Below are positions 1 to 13,500 of a DNA stretch of 64,000 nt, piece after piece. The stretch is from Phalacrocorax aristotelis (taxonomy: Eukaryota > Chordata > Aves > Suliformes > Phalacrocoracidae). The DNA lies in the NCBI RefSeq assembly GCF_949628215.1, contig NC_134288.1, positions 1,054,001 to 1,118,000 of the forward strand. The letters are read 5' to 3'. The notes below the pieces were generated by a model that ran no database searches, was not told the DNA's origin, and saw only the letters and a program-made list of their open reading frames with translations. Each line of letters starts with the position of its first letter. Position 1 is the first letter of the stretch. The translations under genes and the position numbers were made by a program.

Positions 1-560
1 CTCCGCCAGCTCTCTCCTGGACTGCTGAAGGGTCACTCCTAGTGCTGCAGCTCAGCCCCAGCTATGCACACCCTGCACAGCAGCACCTGCAGCTTCCACG
101 CAGAACACTGGCAGCACCCCTGACCAGCCCACTCTCACCCACCTGGGTGGAACACACTCCCTCTGTCAAACACAGCCTCTGTTAGCCAGTGGTTGCAAGT
201 GACAGGGAGGTAGGAAAGGGCTACCAAGAGGGCATGCCACTTGGGCGGGCTTCCCAACAGAAACCAAAATAAAAGCCAACAGAAATTACTCCTGCATCCC
301 CACAGTTCATAACTGTGTGTGAAGGGTGGGGGCAGAGGTGGGCAGGGGGAAGTTCTCTCTGGCATGAGAAGGGGCAGGAGCTGCCCAGGCAGTGAGAAAA
401 CCCACAGGCCGTAACAACTCAGCTGCAGAACACCAAGGGTCCAGAACAGCAGGAACCAGCTCCCACATTTTCTCCCGTAGACACTGTATTCCAAACATCC
501 ACTCTTTCAAAGGACCCACCTCCAGTCTCCAGCACACACTGCTTAAGCCACATCAAGAGA
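1..560. other. Intergenic flank downstream of RBM39
   Basis: This is moderately GC-rich sequence beyond the RBM39 poly(A) site. I see no exon with convincing splice sites. An AATAAA on the plus strand at 568-573, just past this block, could end a plus-strand neighbour; in mammals ROMO1 lies tail-to-tail with RBM39, but I do not recognise ROMO1 coding sequence here. The two open frames at 135-537 on the minus strand have no recognisable content. Confidence 0.5.
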
Positions 561-600
561 GCAGATAAATAAAGCTTCATGAAGGCCTTTTTAAGAGAAT

Positions 601-606
601 TTTATT
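601..606 (-). promoter_or_regulatory. RBM39: Distal RBM39 polyadenylation signal
   Basis: Canonical AATAAA on the minus strand, about 880 nt after the stop codon. It is followed within 30 nt by an oppositely oriented AATAAA on the plus strand (568-573), so the two strands may end transcripts in the same few dozen bases. Confidence 0.7.
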
Positions 607-1354
607 TGAGTGGTTCTTACAAAGATTGTTGCAATATGAAAGTCTTTGTTTGATAGAAATATCAAGCTGTCTTGTCAAACACACTGAAGTAACCCAAAAA
701 TATATTTCAGAGCTCACAGAGCTTAAAAAGAGCAAAGATTATATGCAACCAGAACAAAACATGTGTCTGTATTTCCTACTGATTTTCAGACTCGGCTGAA
801 ATCCTTCAACTGTGCCACACTGCACACACAGAAACTTATCCAGAAATGCAGAGATTGTTTTGTTTGGAAATTTAGACACACCTCACACAGTATTTACAAA
901 GAAACTTTTACAGATACATTAATCAAAAGTTACCATCAAGAAATAAACCCTCCAATCCTTCTATTCTTACCAATTATTCAGCACAAAGCCAGCTGAGCAG
1001 CTGTCTGGAGTCAGCTTTCAGCAGCTTTTTCAATTTTCCATTTGTACAAGACACTAAATATGTCCCTTCATAAAGTCTATCTCTGATCTTAACCTTTAGC
1101 AGATCACCTACATTTAGTGAAATGTAAAATGTAATTGCTGCATTAAAAGAAAGGCTTGTGAAACATTAAAAATGTCATTATGTCCCATCGGCCTTTTACA
1201 GAGAACTTGTTTTCTATGAGCTACTTCTCAGTTCCTACAGATCACCTTAGTAAATGTACAAGAATTACAAAGCAGAACAAGAAGTCAACAGCTTTGTGTA
1301 CAGTGGAAATGCTAGTTAGGGAGAATGAACACACTGCATTTCTGCTTACTTCGT

Positions 1355-1360
1355 TTTATT
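1355..1360 (-). promoter_or_regulatory. RBM39: Proximal RBM39 polyadenylation signal candidate
   Basis: AATAAA on the minus strand about 125 nt after the stop codon. It is a canonical hexamer in an AT-rich context. Whether it is used cannot be told from sequence. Confidence 0.45.
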
Positions 1361-1484
1361 TTTAAAGGTAGCAGGAAGTGTACACAAAATGACATTAAAT
1401 CCTCTCCTTTAGTTTTATCTAAATAAAAGATAACTCAATCTTCCTCCAAAAAATAACTATGTACAAAACTGACTAAATCCATCT

Positions 1485-1585
1485 TCATCGTCGAACAGGA
1501 ACCAGTAGTTGGGTTGCAGTCATGGAATCTGGGAAAAGGCTATGGTATGTTGGAAGAGGTACATACGCTGCAGTAATCATTTTAC
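1485..1585 (-). CDS. RBM39: RBM39 exon 17, coding part (residues 490-522)
   Basis: The acceptor is TTAG before 1585. The exon completes glycine 490, then reads KMITAAYVPLPTYHSLFPD and ends in LLVPVRR with a TGA at 1485-1487. It holds the last beta strand of RRM3 and the short C-terminal tail. Serine replaces the asparagine I recall after YH in human RBM39. Confidence 0.95.
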
Positions 1586-4500
1586 CTAATCAGGAGATTT
1601 TAAAGAAAAGAAAATTAAAAAATGAGTATTTGGTAATTTCTGTAATTAATGACTAAATACAGGTCTGAGAAACGCACTCACCTGCAAACCACCTCCCATG
1701 CAACGCATTGACAGCTGCGATGGCAGCAGCAATTGAAGGACATTTGACATAGACGTTGCCCTGTAATACAGAAGTGTTACAGTCCATCAGAAGCTTAAGA
1801 AATACCCCACACTGTTCTCAAGAAACTGCCTTCACCTGGTGGTGATGGAGGCAAACCTCCCTCAACACTCCTACTGGTATCAACCCATGATGCAGAATGA
1901 GCAGGGGAAAACGGCATAGCTAGCAGTTTTTTACTGACCTGCACTACCACGCTGGAACGGTAACCTCAGCATGAAACTTGCTAAATAGGATTTTGCAAAA
2001 CAGCCCAAATGTGAGCTTGGTCTGAAACCAACAAGTACTGGATTGCTTACTGGCTCACAATGACCCTTCAAGAGTATCTAATGGCTCCTGACTACAAAAT
2101 TCATACGACAGGAAAGGACAAGGAGCTTAGCTACCTCTGCTGCACACTAGCCATGAAGTTCTGTCAATCACCAGCTTCCAGCACAAGTGCCTAATTAGGT
2201 GTGCAATCAAAGGCATTAAGCATTCCCCATTCCCAGGGGCAGGAAGGATGTCCAGCACTTCAGGGAAGACTAGTACTGTAAAAATTCTCCTCCATGAACT
2301 TCAGCATCTGTCTTTACTTGAATACGGACTGAGACGAAGGGAAAAAAACCCATCACAGCAGGGCAAGAGCCTAAGATAACATCTAACGTGAATGACACAC
2401 TGATCTTTTAACTTTGCCAGAGATACCTGAAGTTCTCCATCTGCAAATGAAGCACTAAACCAGCCTAATCCAGAGTACTGCAATATTCACACTCAACAAC
2501 TGCAAGACATACAGATGCCCACAGTAACGTGTATGCATTTTTCTGGCTGCCTGCTTAGAAATAGAACACCACCAGTAATTCTTGAACCAGATCAGATTCT
2601 AGCTGAAACAGGTTTTACAGGAAAAGAGTATATTAAGACACAGAATCCAGCCTTCCCCTTGGCAGCCTTTGCCAGCCTGTACTAACTCTTCCCACTGTGA
2701 TCTAATCCATTCCTTCTCAGGAAGGAAACTTGAGATCAGGGGCTGATGCTTAAGGCACAATGCAATTAACACACACAGTTTTGTTCCCAGCCTCTCCCTG
2801 CACAGGCACCCAAGCTACTTAAACCTGGAAATGAAATACAGCAACATAAAGCTTTACTTCTCCCTAACACACCGCAGTGTAGACTGGCACGGTACATGAG
2901 ACCATGTGTTCAGCTGGGACTGCAATCTTTTCACCCACCACAAATCATATCTTCACAGCTGACTACCAACAGCCCTTAGCCTAGAAGCCTGGCTGGCTGG
3001 GAAAGAGCCCTAAAATTATGGGAGATGAAAACACTTAAAAAGGTAATGTGACCAGAACCTAAGGCTGGAAAACAGAACAGCACAATGGGAACTTATGTTC
3101 AAATACCGTATTTTTAAATATCAGTGGGTATTTTGTATCTGAGTCATTGCTGTACTACTCTGACAAAACGGATTTCATGGAACAAACAGCTAACTCACGA
3201 TATAGGACCTCCAGTTTTTCTCTTTTAAATCCACCTAACATGAACCTGATTCACAGCTCCGTGGGCTCAGAACCTGTGTGAGGTATGTCGAGAGCTGTTG
3301 TGTTTCTGGGGGTTTGTGTGTTGGGGTTTTTTTGTCGTTGGTGCCCCCATCCCAGCTGTCAAAGGACACTTTGTTTTCTATGACAGACTAATATACTGTG
3401 GGATAGGTTTCTCCCACCCATCGGCCCAGTAGTGATCTTCAAATTACAAAATGCTAGGAAAGTTTGGATGTTGTTCTATAACCTAGACTGCAGCTCATCT
3501 CTAACCTAACATTCTCAGTAATCCACATGAAAGTTTCAGGTGACAAGTCTTCTGTAGGAGTAGCGCAGTGATAAAAAAGGTCTGTGAGTACCACACACAT
3601 TACCAGGGCGAAACAATCCCATCTAAGCAACACTGACAGGGACAGTAGCATAGATTTCAGCCTCGCACAATGGAATGGAACACAACAGGACACTTCAAGA
3701 CTCCAGTGGTTACAAGTTACTCTGACTATAAGAGCATTTGAAAGCCATACTTCAGTTTGGGCTGTGAATTCTATGTAAGAGAAGTTCAAGAAGGCCAGAT
3801 CTCTTCACAGACCTTCCATAGTTTATATTCTATGAGGTGAAATGCAGGGGAAGAGATAAGCAGGCTGATAATTGTGTAAAAGTGAACACAAAAGAAAAAT
3901 ATATCAGCCTTTTCAAGGTGCAGGCCGAGAGTCCCTCAAACAGGCATTAACCTGTAATGAAGTCTGCATCAGTAGCCCTTCTCCTCCTCTCTGTTACAAC
4001 CCCAGGCACTCCCACTGCAAGACCTTAACATTACTAGTGAACACAGCTGTTTCCGAGCACAGGGTTAGGCACATGTTTAACTGCACACCTCAGGTCTGCT
4101 GGAGCAGGGTGTGCTTTGTGCTAAAGCCTGCATTCTCTAAAAACAGAAGAAATTGGAAGTCCCTGGCTTTAGGAAATGCACAGCTTAATGGGAAAGGCAA
4201 AAGCCAGAAATAAAGAGGTCACTACTCTTCAGCCTGTTTTTCCACAGTAACTTCAGCTCAGCCAATCTTTAAGAGCAGACTGCAGCACCAGAAAACTGCT
4301 CTCATAACCTGCATTCGGGTGACACACAGTGACTCAGAACAATCGGGAACCACCTACATTCTGCAAAAACTGCAAAGTAACTTCAAGAAATTTAGATTCA
4401 GTTTAGGAAAAAAAAAAATTGTATTTGTAGTGTTCCCTCTATCCACTACAAAGCAACAGAACTCCTAAAGCCTACTCAGTGTTCCCCTGGAACCAGGCAT

Positions 4501-7500
4501 ACCTGAGCTGAGTTTTTGTCTACATAGATGTGGATAACTCCTCCATGTTTGTTACATTCCTCAATCACATCATCTTTAATTTCTGTATCCCAGCCAGCTT
4601 CTTCTTCACTGTAGGGAGTGGAGGAAGAACAGGACAGAGATGAAATTGTTATCACTCAGACACAATCCACCCTGAAACCCAGCACAAAAACCTCGGCAAC
4701 ATGCCGATTCCTTTCTCAGATGTTAAAGTCAACAACAAACGCCAAACACAAACACACAACAATAAGTCACTTACGTTTGAGGATTAAACATGTTGGAAAG
4801 CTGGAAGCACTGTGTTGCAAGTGGTTGTACAGAAGCAGCTGCAGCCAGAACTGTTGTAATGGGAAAAAAAAACAGTAAGAAATATAAGAACCTGCTATGC
4901 ACACCTCCACTTTAAATTAGCATCTTCCAGCTATTCTTTAAAACCCCAACATTCAGCGATAACAGCAACAGTTCTAACTAAACAGAAAATTGAAGGCAGG
5001 CAGGAAAGCAAAATGCCTAACTAAACACTATCTGTAATGGAGATATTTTAAACTGATTGATGTAGAAAATAGCACAGATGAACTACAGTTGAAGCTGAAA
5101 AGTGAAAAGATAACTCTGTACATTGGTTTTGGCAGATGTACAGTTTAACCATTTAAATGCAGACAAATGCATCTTCACATGCATCTAAAAATTCTGCCTG
5201 AGTTGTATGCCAGCAGCACCTCTGATTTCTTTCTCCTCATGGAAGCCAAGCAGCAGCTCGGGACAGAGTGGCATCACCCCATCTGATTTCCCAGGAAGTG
5301 ACAGACGCCTTTGAGAATTCTCAGTATGTATTTTAAGCATGTTGAAATATCCTTAAAAAAAAGGTGTATCTGTACTTTTGTCATTTGGAAATGGATAATG
5401 CAGGCAATATTTGACAGCTAAAATGATAAACATTTTTAACTGTAGAATGCATCTACACTCTTTCCCAGAAACTATGAAATTATTACTCATCTTTTTTGTT
5501 GCTCATCATCTCAGTACATCTAATTAAAGATAAGCACTGTCCTATAGGCTGCCCTTTCCATAGGCTACCAGCCTCTGCCAATTTAACTGAAATAATGGCC
5601 AACTTCTCTCTACGTATGCAGACATTAAGAGTTGCACAGTCAGATGATGACTAATCCCGAGACAGTAACCCCAAACTCCTGACTCTCAAACGACCCCTCT
5701 AGTCCCTACCACTAAGGCAGGAGAACAACCCACACCCAACCACACCTAAACCCACAAAAACACAAACCCACACATTTTCTAGGACTAATGTATGGCTGGG
5801 GAACATTACTAACACTGAGGAAATGCTACAAAGAAAACAGCCAAGTGTTTAACATGCATTCAGTTCTTTTCAGTCAATAATCAATACATAGTGGGGTTAC
5901 AGACTTCTGCAACACAACCTACCAGTGACAAGTCACATCAAATGCTAGTTTACCTTCATTCTGCTGAGATAGTCTCGTTTGCAAATCTAAAGAAAAATAT
6001 ACAGAAGTTAATTAGCATGCTTGCTAGCACTACCTGTATCATTACCTGCGAGCCAGGTTGTTTAGCCTGTATTTTTTGTGGTTAAGAGCTTGTTCAAGTA
6101 CCTCAACCCACTCTCACTCTTCCTGTCTAGTTCTGAGTAGTTCCACTAATTTCAGCTTCTCAGCTGGAATATTCTGTACTTGACAGAGATCCATAACTAC
6201 AAAGGTAAGTGTATTTCAAAGAGAAACAATACCTTAAAAGGAGAGACATGACAATGCCCTTTAAATTAAAGTCTCATTTCCACCTTGCCTTTGCTGTGCA
6301 TGTTTTTAAGACATATTTTGTTCCGTGAGAAAATAATTACAGCAATTCTTACAGGCATTAGGAGTTTGGCATCTTTAGTAACAGAAAGCATGTCACATTT
6401 GGATAACTGTGTGTTTAAATATCAAAGCAGTTATCAAACTTAATTTCAAGTAGAATAAGGTGATATTTCATCTGTTATCTTCCCATATAAACATCATAAT
6501 AATAACATGTTACTTCAGTATTTTTCAAATTCAAAACATTTTCAAGTGTTCAGAACATTTAATTTGCCAAGAAAACACTAATTAATTGTTTAATAACATA
6601 CAGCTGCCCCAACCTGAAGTACCTGGAGTGTACAAATGCAGACTTTCTAACCATTTCCAAGTATATGGCTCCAATATTCGACATCTTTAAACCAACAGAA
6701 AACTTCAGAATGCAAGAAGTGTAAGCATAATCCTCTCCACTTATGTTCCAATTTAATTCCCACAAACACAAGGAGTTAGAAGACTAAAGTTAACCATCAC
6801 CTTAATTCACTCTTTTAGAAAGCAGTGAACTGATGGACCCCAAGTAAGCTTCCAAGCTTGCTTGGAAATACCTGAAGGTATCAGGTATCAACATACTTTT
6901 CCCCCTTCTAATAAACACGGGGGACCAACTGGAGTGATTTATTTTTTTTTCCCCCTCTAAGTATTTGGCAGTGAGAGGCCCAAAGACAAGTCTTCCTCAA
7001 GTGCCTTCCACAGAAGAACACATACAGGGAACCACACTGAAAAATAAGAGATGTAAGGAGCAAGCTCTGAAGGCTAAGCTGTAACAAGAATAGGCTATAT
7101 TTCGCACATTCCATCTGGATCTGAACACAAAGAAATCCTCAACTCCGCAGAGTGAGATATACCATAATGGGGAAGACTGTCTTAGCCTGTATTCCTTGCA
7201 GAAACTGCATATAGATTTGGCCAAGTCTATAACGAATTATCTAGTTAAGTACTAGCCAAACTTTTTTGTAAACAGATCTGTTTTGAAAAAAGTAAAACCC
7301 CAAATCTCCTGCATCACTCTAGTTAGATGAGCACAGAGGCTTCTCCCTCTGTAATTCTGACACAGTTGCACATACACATCATGGACAGCTGACTCACCAA
7401 GTGTCACTCAGCCTGGGGCACTACAGTCACCTGCACCAAATGTGGCAAATCTACATAGATCACCAGTTCAAATTCTGTCTAGGGCTGAGAGTCAAATCTG

Positions 7501-10500
7501 TTCTAAACATAGGAAGATCAGCTAACAGTATATTGTGGCAACAAGTTTCACATGTCAATTATCTACCACCTCTGAAATGTAACCCCTGTTAACCACATCT
7601 TTCGTCAACTAACTGAATTTTCCTGTTACTTGTGGTGGGACAATGGTCCTCTCCTCTCACTTCTAAATCCACCCAGAATTTAGAAATGTTGTCACCCTTC
7701 ACTGTCAACTCTTACATGCAGTTTTAAATAGTATGTGGAAACTAAAATGAATACATCTGTTAAGATCAAAGTAACTTTTTCAGTATGTTCTGTATATACT
7801 CTTACAGTGTGGTGAGTTTAGCATGATTAAGTACACACTTAGTATACAAAAAGCAGAAACACAGAAATCTCTACCAAAGCATGTTGTCTGTTAAACCAAA
7901 ATGAAGTTGCATGTTTATATGGAACCCAGCTGGCTTTAAATAAACAAAGGCCTGCCAGGTATTCCCCAGTTTTCTAAGTAATTACTTACAACAGAACAGC
8001 AGATCAAACAGAGGTCCTGGATGATTACACCTATTTGTCCCTCTATTGCAGCACCACTATCTCAATCTTTTTCATAAACAGATAGTTCCTTCCCAAAAGT
8101 AGGCAATGTTTTGTCCCACAAAGCATTAGAAGAATGTTCTTCAAATAAATAACCTCATGATTATTTTAATTTTCAGGTTTTCAGACAGAATTTGCTAAGG
8201 AACAGGAAGTACACAGCTACTACTGTTTACCTTCAATTTTTTTTCCTGCTGCAATTTTCTCCATGGGAATAATGTCCAAGTTCTCAGGTCTCCCATAAAA
8301 CTAGTTATTTAGCTTCCCTATTTTAGTTTGGTTCAACCCATCTTGAACATGGATGACCAGAACTGTTCACAAATGAGTACGTTACATCTGAGATGCTCAA
8401 GTATGCTACCTCTACGAAAGGAGCTACCCCTTCAAAAACATACCATATTGTCAGTTCATACTCACTCACTGGTAAACAGGAGCATTCACTTATTTTCCTC
8501 CTCCTTGACCATCTTTCACTGCTAAGCTTCCAGGCTATATAGCTAGAATTTGTTTCAACCCTCAACAGGAAAACAATGTACAACACCCCAAGAATCCCTT
8601 ATTGACAGTACGTCTGTACTTACTCACCTCACTCCTACTCTTGTTGACCATTATTATTGATGTGAATATTAAACAAAATCATCCCAATGCTTGAACTTCG
8701 GCTTCAACAACAGCCTCTAACCTTCCCAGCTTTCAACTGAAAAAAAATCCCTCTTTCTTTGAGCTGGCTTCTTTACACATCTTGTGCTTCCTCTACTACC
8801 CACTTCTCTAGTTTATATAACTTGAAAATAGCACAAGTCAAAAGTTCTGAGGCAAGAGTTCTACTACTGCTCCTCTGTCTAGGAAAGTCAGTTTTATCAA
8901 AGATTGTTAGTCTTTACATGCAGTTTCTCTGAAACTATGCTATACTTTAATAATACTCTCCAGTTTACCCATCTTTAGTATGCCTTTTGAAAGAGAGAAG
9001 TCAGAGTAACAGGACTGGAAACCAGCTAAATGACGCTGTTCTTCCTTCCTTAGAATTAGATATTCCAGCTATATACTGTATCACAGACTTAAAATATTTA
9101 TCAGCAATACCAGATACCAGACCTCATATTTCACTAACCTCACTAATTTGATAGGAGTCGTCTCACTACTCTGAACAGAGTCCATTCAGCTCTTACTTTT
9201 AGCTTTGCTTCTACCTTGTGAATAATTTTTTTTAAAATCCATATTCCTCGCTTACCTTCCTCAAATTCCAAACTTTGTGACCAGTGTCCCCCTACAGACA
9301 CATGAAGTTCTTTTGAAACACCTTGAGAGTATTGTTTCATTCAACCTCAGCTGTGCTTCCCTTTTGCTCTCTTCAAGAGTTGGTAAATCTTTATCTATGC
9401 TTTTGTGTCTTTTACAAGGTCTGACTGTTGGCAGCTAATTCCCATTTTATCTATTTCCCAAACAAAAAAAAAAGTTTATTATCAGTTCTTTCCTATTCTT
9501 CACAGGCTCTGTGCTTATTCCGTATTTCTTTTGAGGTAGTTAATCACCCAGTTCAGTGCAGAGCCCATTTCTAACAGGGCTGTTTCTTTTTTCCGTGGAA
9601 TACAGATCCAATATGGCAATTTAGGACTGAAGATCCTGCCTGTTCAAACACCCAAGTTGCTTAGACCAGGTGACTTCATTGCCTTCTTTCTTCAACCACC
9701 ACTTCTGAAATCAAAAGCCTTAGTTGCAGAACTGTTTTGTTTATCCTTCCATTTAAACTTGAGCAACTCATGATCCCTCAAGTCAATGGTCATTTCTATT
9801 CTCATCCATAACATCTTCATTACTTACCAAATTGAGTTTAAAATAGCATCCCCTCTTCATGAGTCAGTGAGTGTTTGATGAAGAAATTTGTCGGATATCA
9901 CATCCAGGAATATCTGGGCCCCACCATTATTACTAGCAATTCTTCTCCAATCTGTATCAGGGAAGTTAAAGTCTCCCATAATGACATAATTCCTGGTAGT
10001 AATTTTCTCTAACAAGAGTAAAGAGATCTTTAATCCATAACCAAATCTCACTTTGGGGATAGCTCATGACTCTATGGTAGTAAAAAAGCGTTATCTTTTT
10101 CCAAAATTACTTAAGTTGCACATGCCCGCATTATTCCTTTTGTACAATACAAGTGGAATTAACAATGCTACTCCTACCACTTATTTCTACTGTTACTAAA
10201 CATGCACATTTTTCAAAGACCTGCAGTCAACCTTGTCTTTTATTCCTCCACAGCCATGTTGTCGCATACTGGTTCTATGCTATCGTAACAGTTCACCTGT
10301 GTCAGACATTTTTGACCATGTTCCTGATTTGGGGAGTCTGGACTTCTTTGGCTTGTTTGTTTCAAGTATGGAGGTGGGGAAAGGATTGGTGTTTTTAAGA
10401 CATTTCTCACACTTCTCATTGACTACACATGTTTCCAAGCAAGACTGTCACACCACTTTATCACCTACATTAAAGGTAATCTAATTGTAGTGTTTACCTT

Positions 10501-13500
10501 CTTCTGGACTAGGTATGCTTTTTTCCTTGCTGCTGTGTCTTTTTTACCATCTTCTTCTCAAAGAGGAAACCTGTCCCCTTCTTCCTCAACCCACATTTTT
10601 CTTTCACTAGCCAGTTCCTTTTCCTTCTGAAGTTGTAGCTGTAGAAAGACCCTATTTTATATTTTTAGCAACTGCCTATAGTTTCATGTGTGTACTCTTC
10701 TCAAAACTGCACCTGGACTTCAGTGACATGATTCAGGTCTATCTTAAATCTGAATGACTTCCATCACAAACTCTGCTGGAAGACAAACAAAACAATGCCA
10801 CCTATTCTCTGTTGATTTCCTGACACTTCTCACACATTCCAGCATCTAGTTATTCAAGTCTTTTCCACTGCTACAACAGTTTCAAGCCCTTTGTTCTTGC
10901 ATTAAATAAAAAAGCAATAGAAAAAGAAATTCCACTCCAATTCCTAATCTCCTGCAGGAGGTTACTCACTGCTCTAGTTCTGAAGTCCTCCCGAACAGTT
11001 GGTTTAGGCCAGCTATGAACTACCAGCAGCAATCATATCCTCAGCCTCATTCCCTCTCACAACAAAATAAAGCCTCAGTAACACTTCCAACATACCCACT
11101 TGCAGAACACACAAACTATAGCCAACTCCAAGCAACATGTGATTCCCTGACAGTGTCCTTCCTCACCAGGACACACATTGTACAAACCCGATACTACTGT
11201 AGTCCTAGCTGCCGGGTCCCCCATCAAGTCCTAATAACCTTCTTGCCTATGGTACAGCTGTTTTTTTCAGAAGGGTTAATACCCTTCCAATTTACACACC
11301 TGTCATTTTTAACAGTTAACATTTACACTGCAGTAGAACATGGAAGTCCCCGTTAGTACAGGGAATAGAAAAGGTAGAGAGATTAAGGTTTGGGATGAAT
11401 TAAGTGAACTACAACAGATTTGCCAAAATAATGCGAAGTGAATCACGCCCGAAGCTGTCGTACACTGTCGCTGTTTATTTGTTCATGGATTTCAATGTTT
11501 TACAGTTTGTAAAACATGCTGTAATACCTACATTCTCACTTAAAAAGATCACAAAATGTAGCTAAGTACCTCTTTTCTCAAAATTATAAAGCATAAAGTA
11601 TTTTTTAAAAATAAATAGGTCAACATTTCTTACCTGCCACAGCTCCAAATGCCAAAGATCCACTCATCTGCAGAGCCTGCTGTGCAGCCGGGGGAATCTG
11701 CAAACCAGTACCTAAAACAGAATATGAACATACCTTGAAGCAAGCACTTTTTGCTCAGTTTGGGATACAGTAACAGAAATATCAGAAATCTTACTGTTGT
11801 CAAAAGCTTAAAAATACTAGTCCATGCATTTAGCATAATATTCTGTGGGGTGTATTAATTCAAATTCTGCAAACTTCTGTATTTTCACACATTTTCTACC
11901 ATTCATCACACATACCTTCTGCAAGTCTTGCCATCAACTGAAGGCGACCAGTTGTTCCCAAGTCAATTCCAGTCCGTTCCAACTCATCACTGTCCAAAAA
12001 CGAGCTAGCACTGGAAGCGTCAGTGCGCTCAGTGACGTGTCCAACTTTCATTGGCCTACCAGCCAGCTCAAATCCATTGAGTTGTTCCAAGGCCTTCTTG
12101 GCACACTCCGAGTCGGAGAACTGTTAGATTGGAAAAAACACAGGCTCAGTAATATTGCCTACAGGATTCAGCAACACTTCTACTGTATGTAATATCCACA
12201 CGAAGTTACATAAACATGAGAAACTTTAAACTTAAGAATAGCTACAAGCTAACTTAAACATGCTCTGTATTTTCATTTAAACTGAACACACACAACTTTG
12301 GGTATTTACTTTCTCATATCTAAATAAGAATATATTTAAATATGTATTATTGTTGCATATCTAGACGCTCTGGCTTCAATCAACAGAACTCATGGCTACA
12401 GTTCTCTTTCAACACTTTCCAAGAACAGTCACTTTCTTTAACCTTATAACTGCCATGCATTTTCTGGCTATTCCTAACAGATGTTCTGCTTTATGCTGGG
12501 TAACATCAAATTAAATAGTCAAATATTTTGTCAGTGTTAAAAACATCAAATATCAGCTATATAGTTAGTTTGGTTTTATTTGTCTCCAAGTGCCAGAGGT
12601 CCCAGCCGAGACTTTTTTCCCCATAACAAATTGCCAGGTCAGCCACAAAAAAAACAAGTTCACAAAATCATGTATCTGGGGGTGAAGAAGAAAGATGTTT
12701 TCAACCTTAAGTTTTAGCCTCTAAAATTTTATTTCCCCTAAATAGCTCAATCATTTTCACAGCACTGTGAAAATACCAGTCTCTACTAGTATCTTTGCCT
12801 GCAGAAGACAGCACTGCTTTGCCAGGCACTGACCAAAGGACACTAGTCCATTCTAAACACATGCATTGTTCAATCACAATGCCCACATAGAACCAGTAGA
12901 AACAATGGAAAAGGCTGTTGTTGCATGTCCTGCAACACGACATTTTCAAGATGAGACTTAACAGAGATTGTTGAGTAAAAGCTCTACTACATGGGAAGGT
13001 TCCAATCAGAAATTGTCTAAGTAGTCTGGCAATTCTACTCATACCGTAATAAATCCGTATCCTTTTGAGCGTCCAGTTTCACTATCCATCATTAGTTGAA
13101 TGCTCTCAATCTAAAAATAAGAATAAAGCTATTTGTTACAGACATTTTGGAACAAACCACAAGATATCAAAACAAAACCTGAATACAGTCCTGCCAAATA
13201 TACATATATGAATGTGAAACCACTTTTTTTTTAATCAGTTCCTCATTCTTTCCTCAAGTCAAAATCAGTGTACAGGCAGCTAAATATGTACTTTGATACT
13301 ACAACAGAAGCATAAGGGTGACATACAATTTATCCCTTGAGTCCAGCTACAGGCAGATGCAACATTCTAGCAGACAACGAGCGTGCAAGACATCATCAAA
13401 TCTAATTGAAACATCAGAGTCGTGGCATCTCGTGCTGAAAAACTCCGTTTTACAAGATAAGAAAAGCAGTCTGCATTATTTTGACCAGGGACATTAAGAA

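Larger units (their letters stand above)
585..1484 (-). other. RBM39: RBM39 3' untranslated region
   Basis: This AT-rich tract follows the RBM39 stop codon in the same exon, with no acceptor in between. Two minus-strand AATAAA signals are present. The proximal one at 1355-1360 would give a 3'UTR of about 150 nt, and the distal one at 601-606 would give about 900 nt. Alternative polyadenylation is therefore possible. The exact cleavage point is inferred, about 15-20 nt past the distal signal. Confidence 0.75.
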
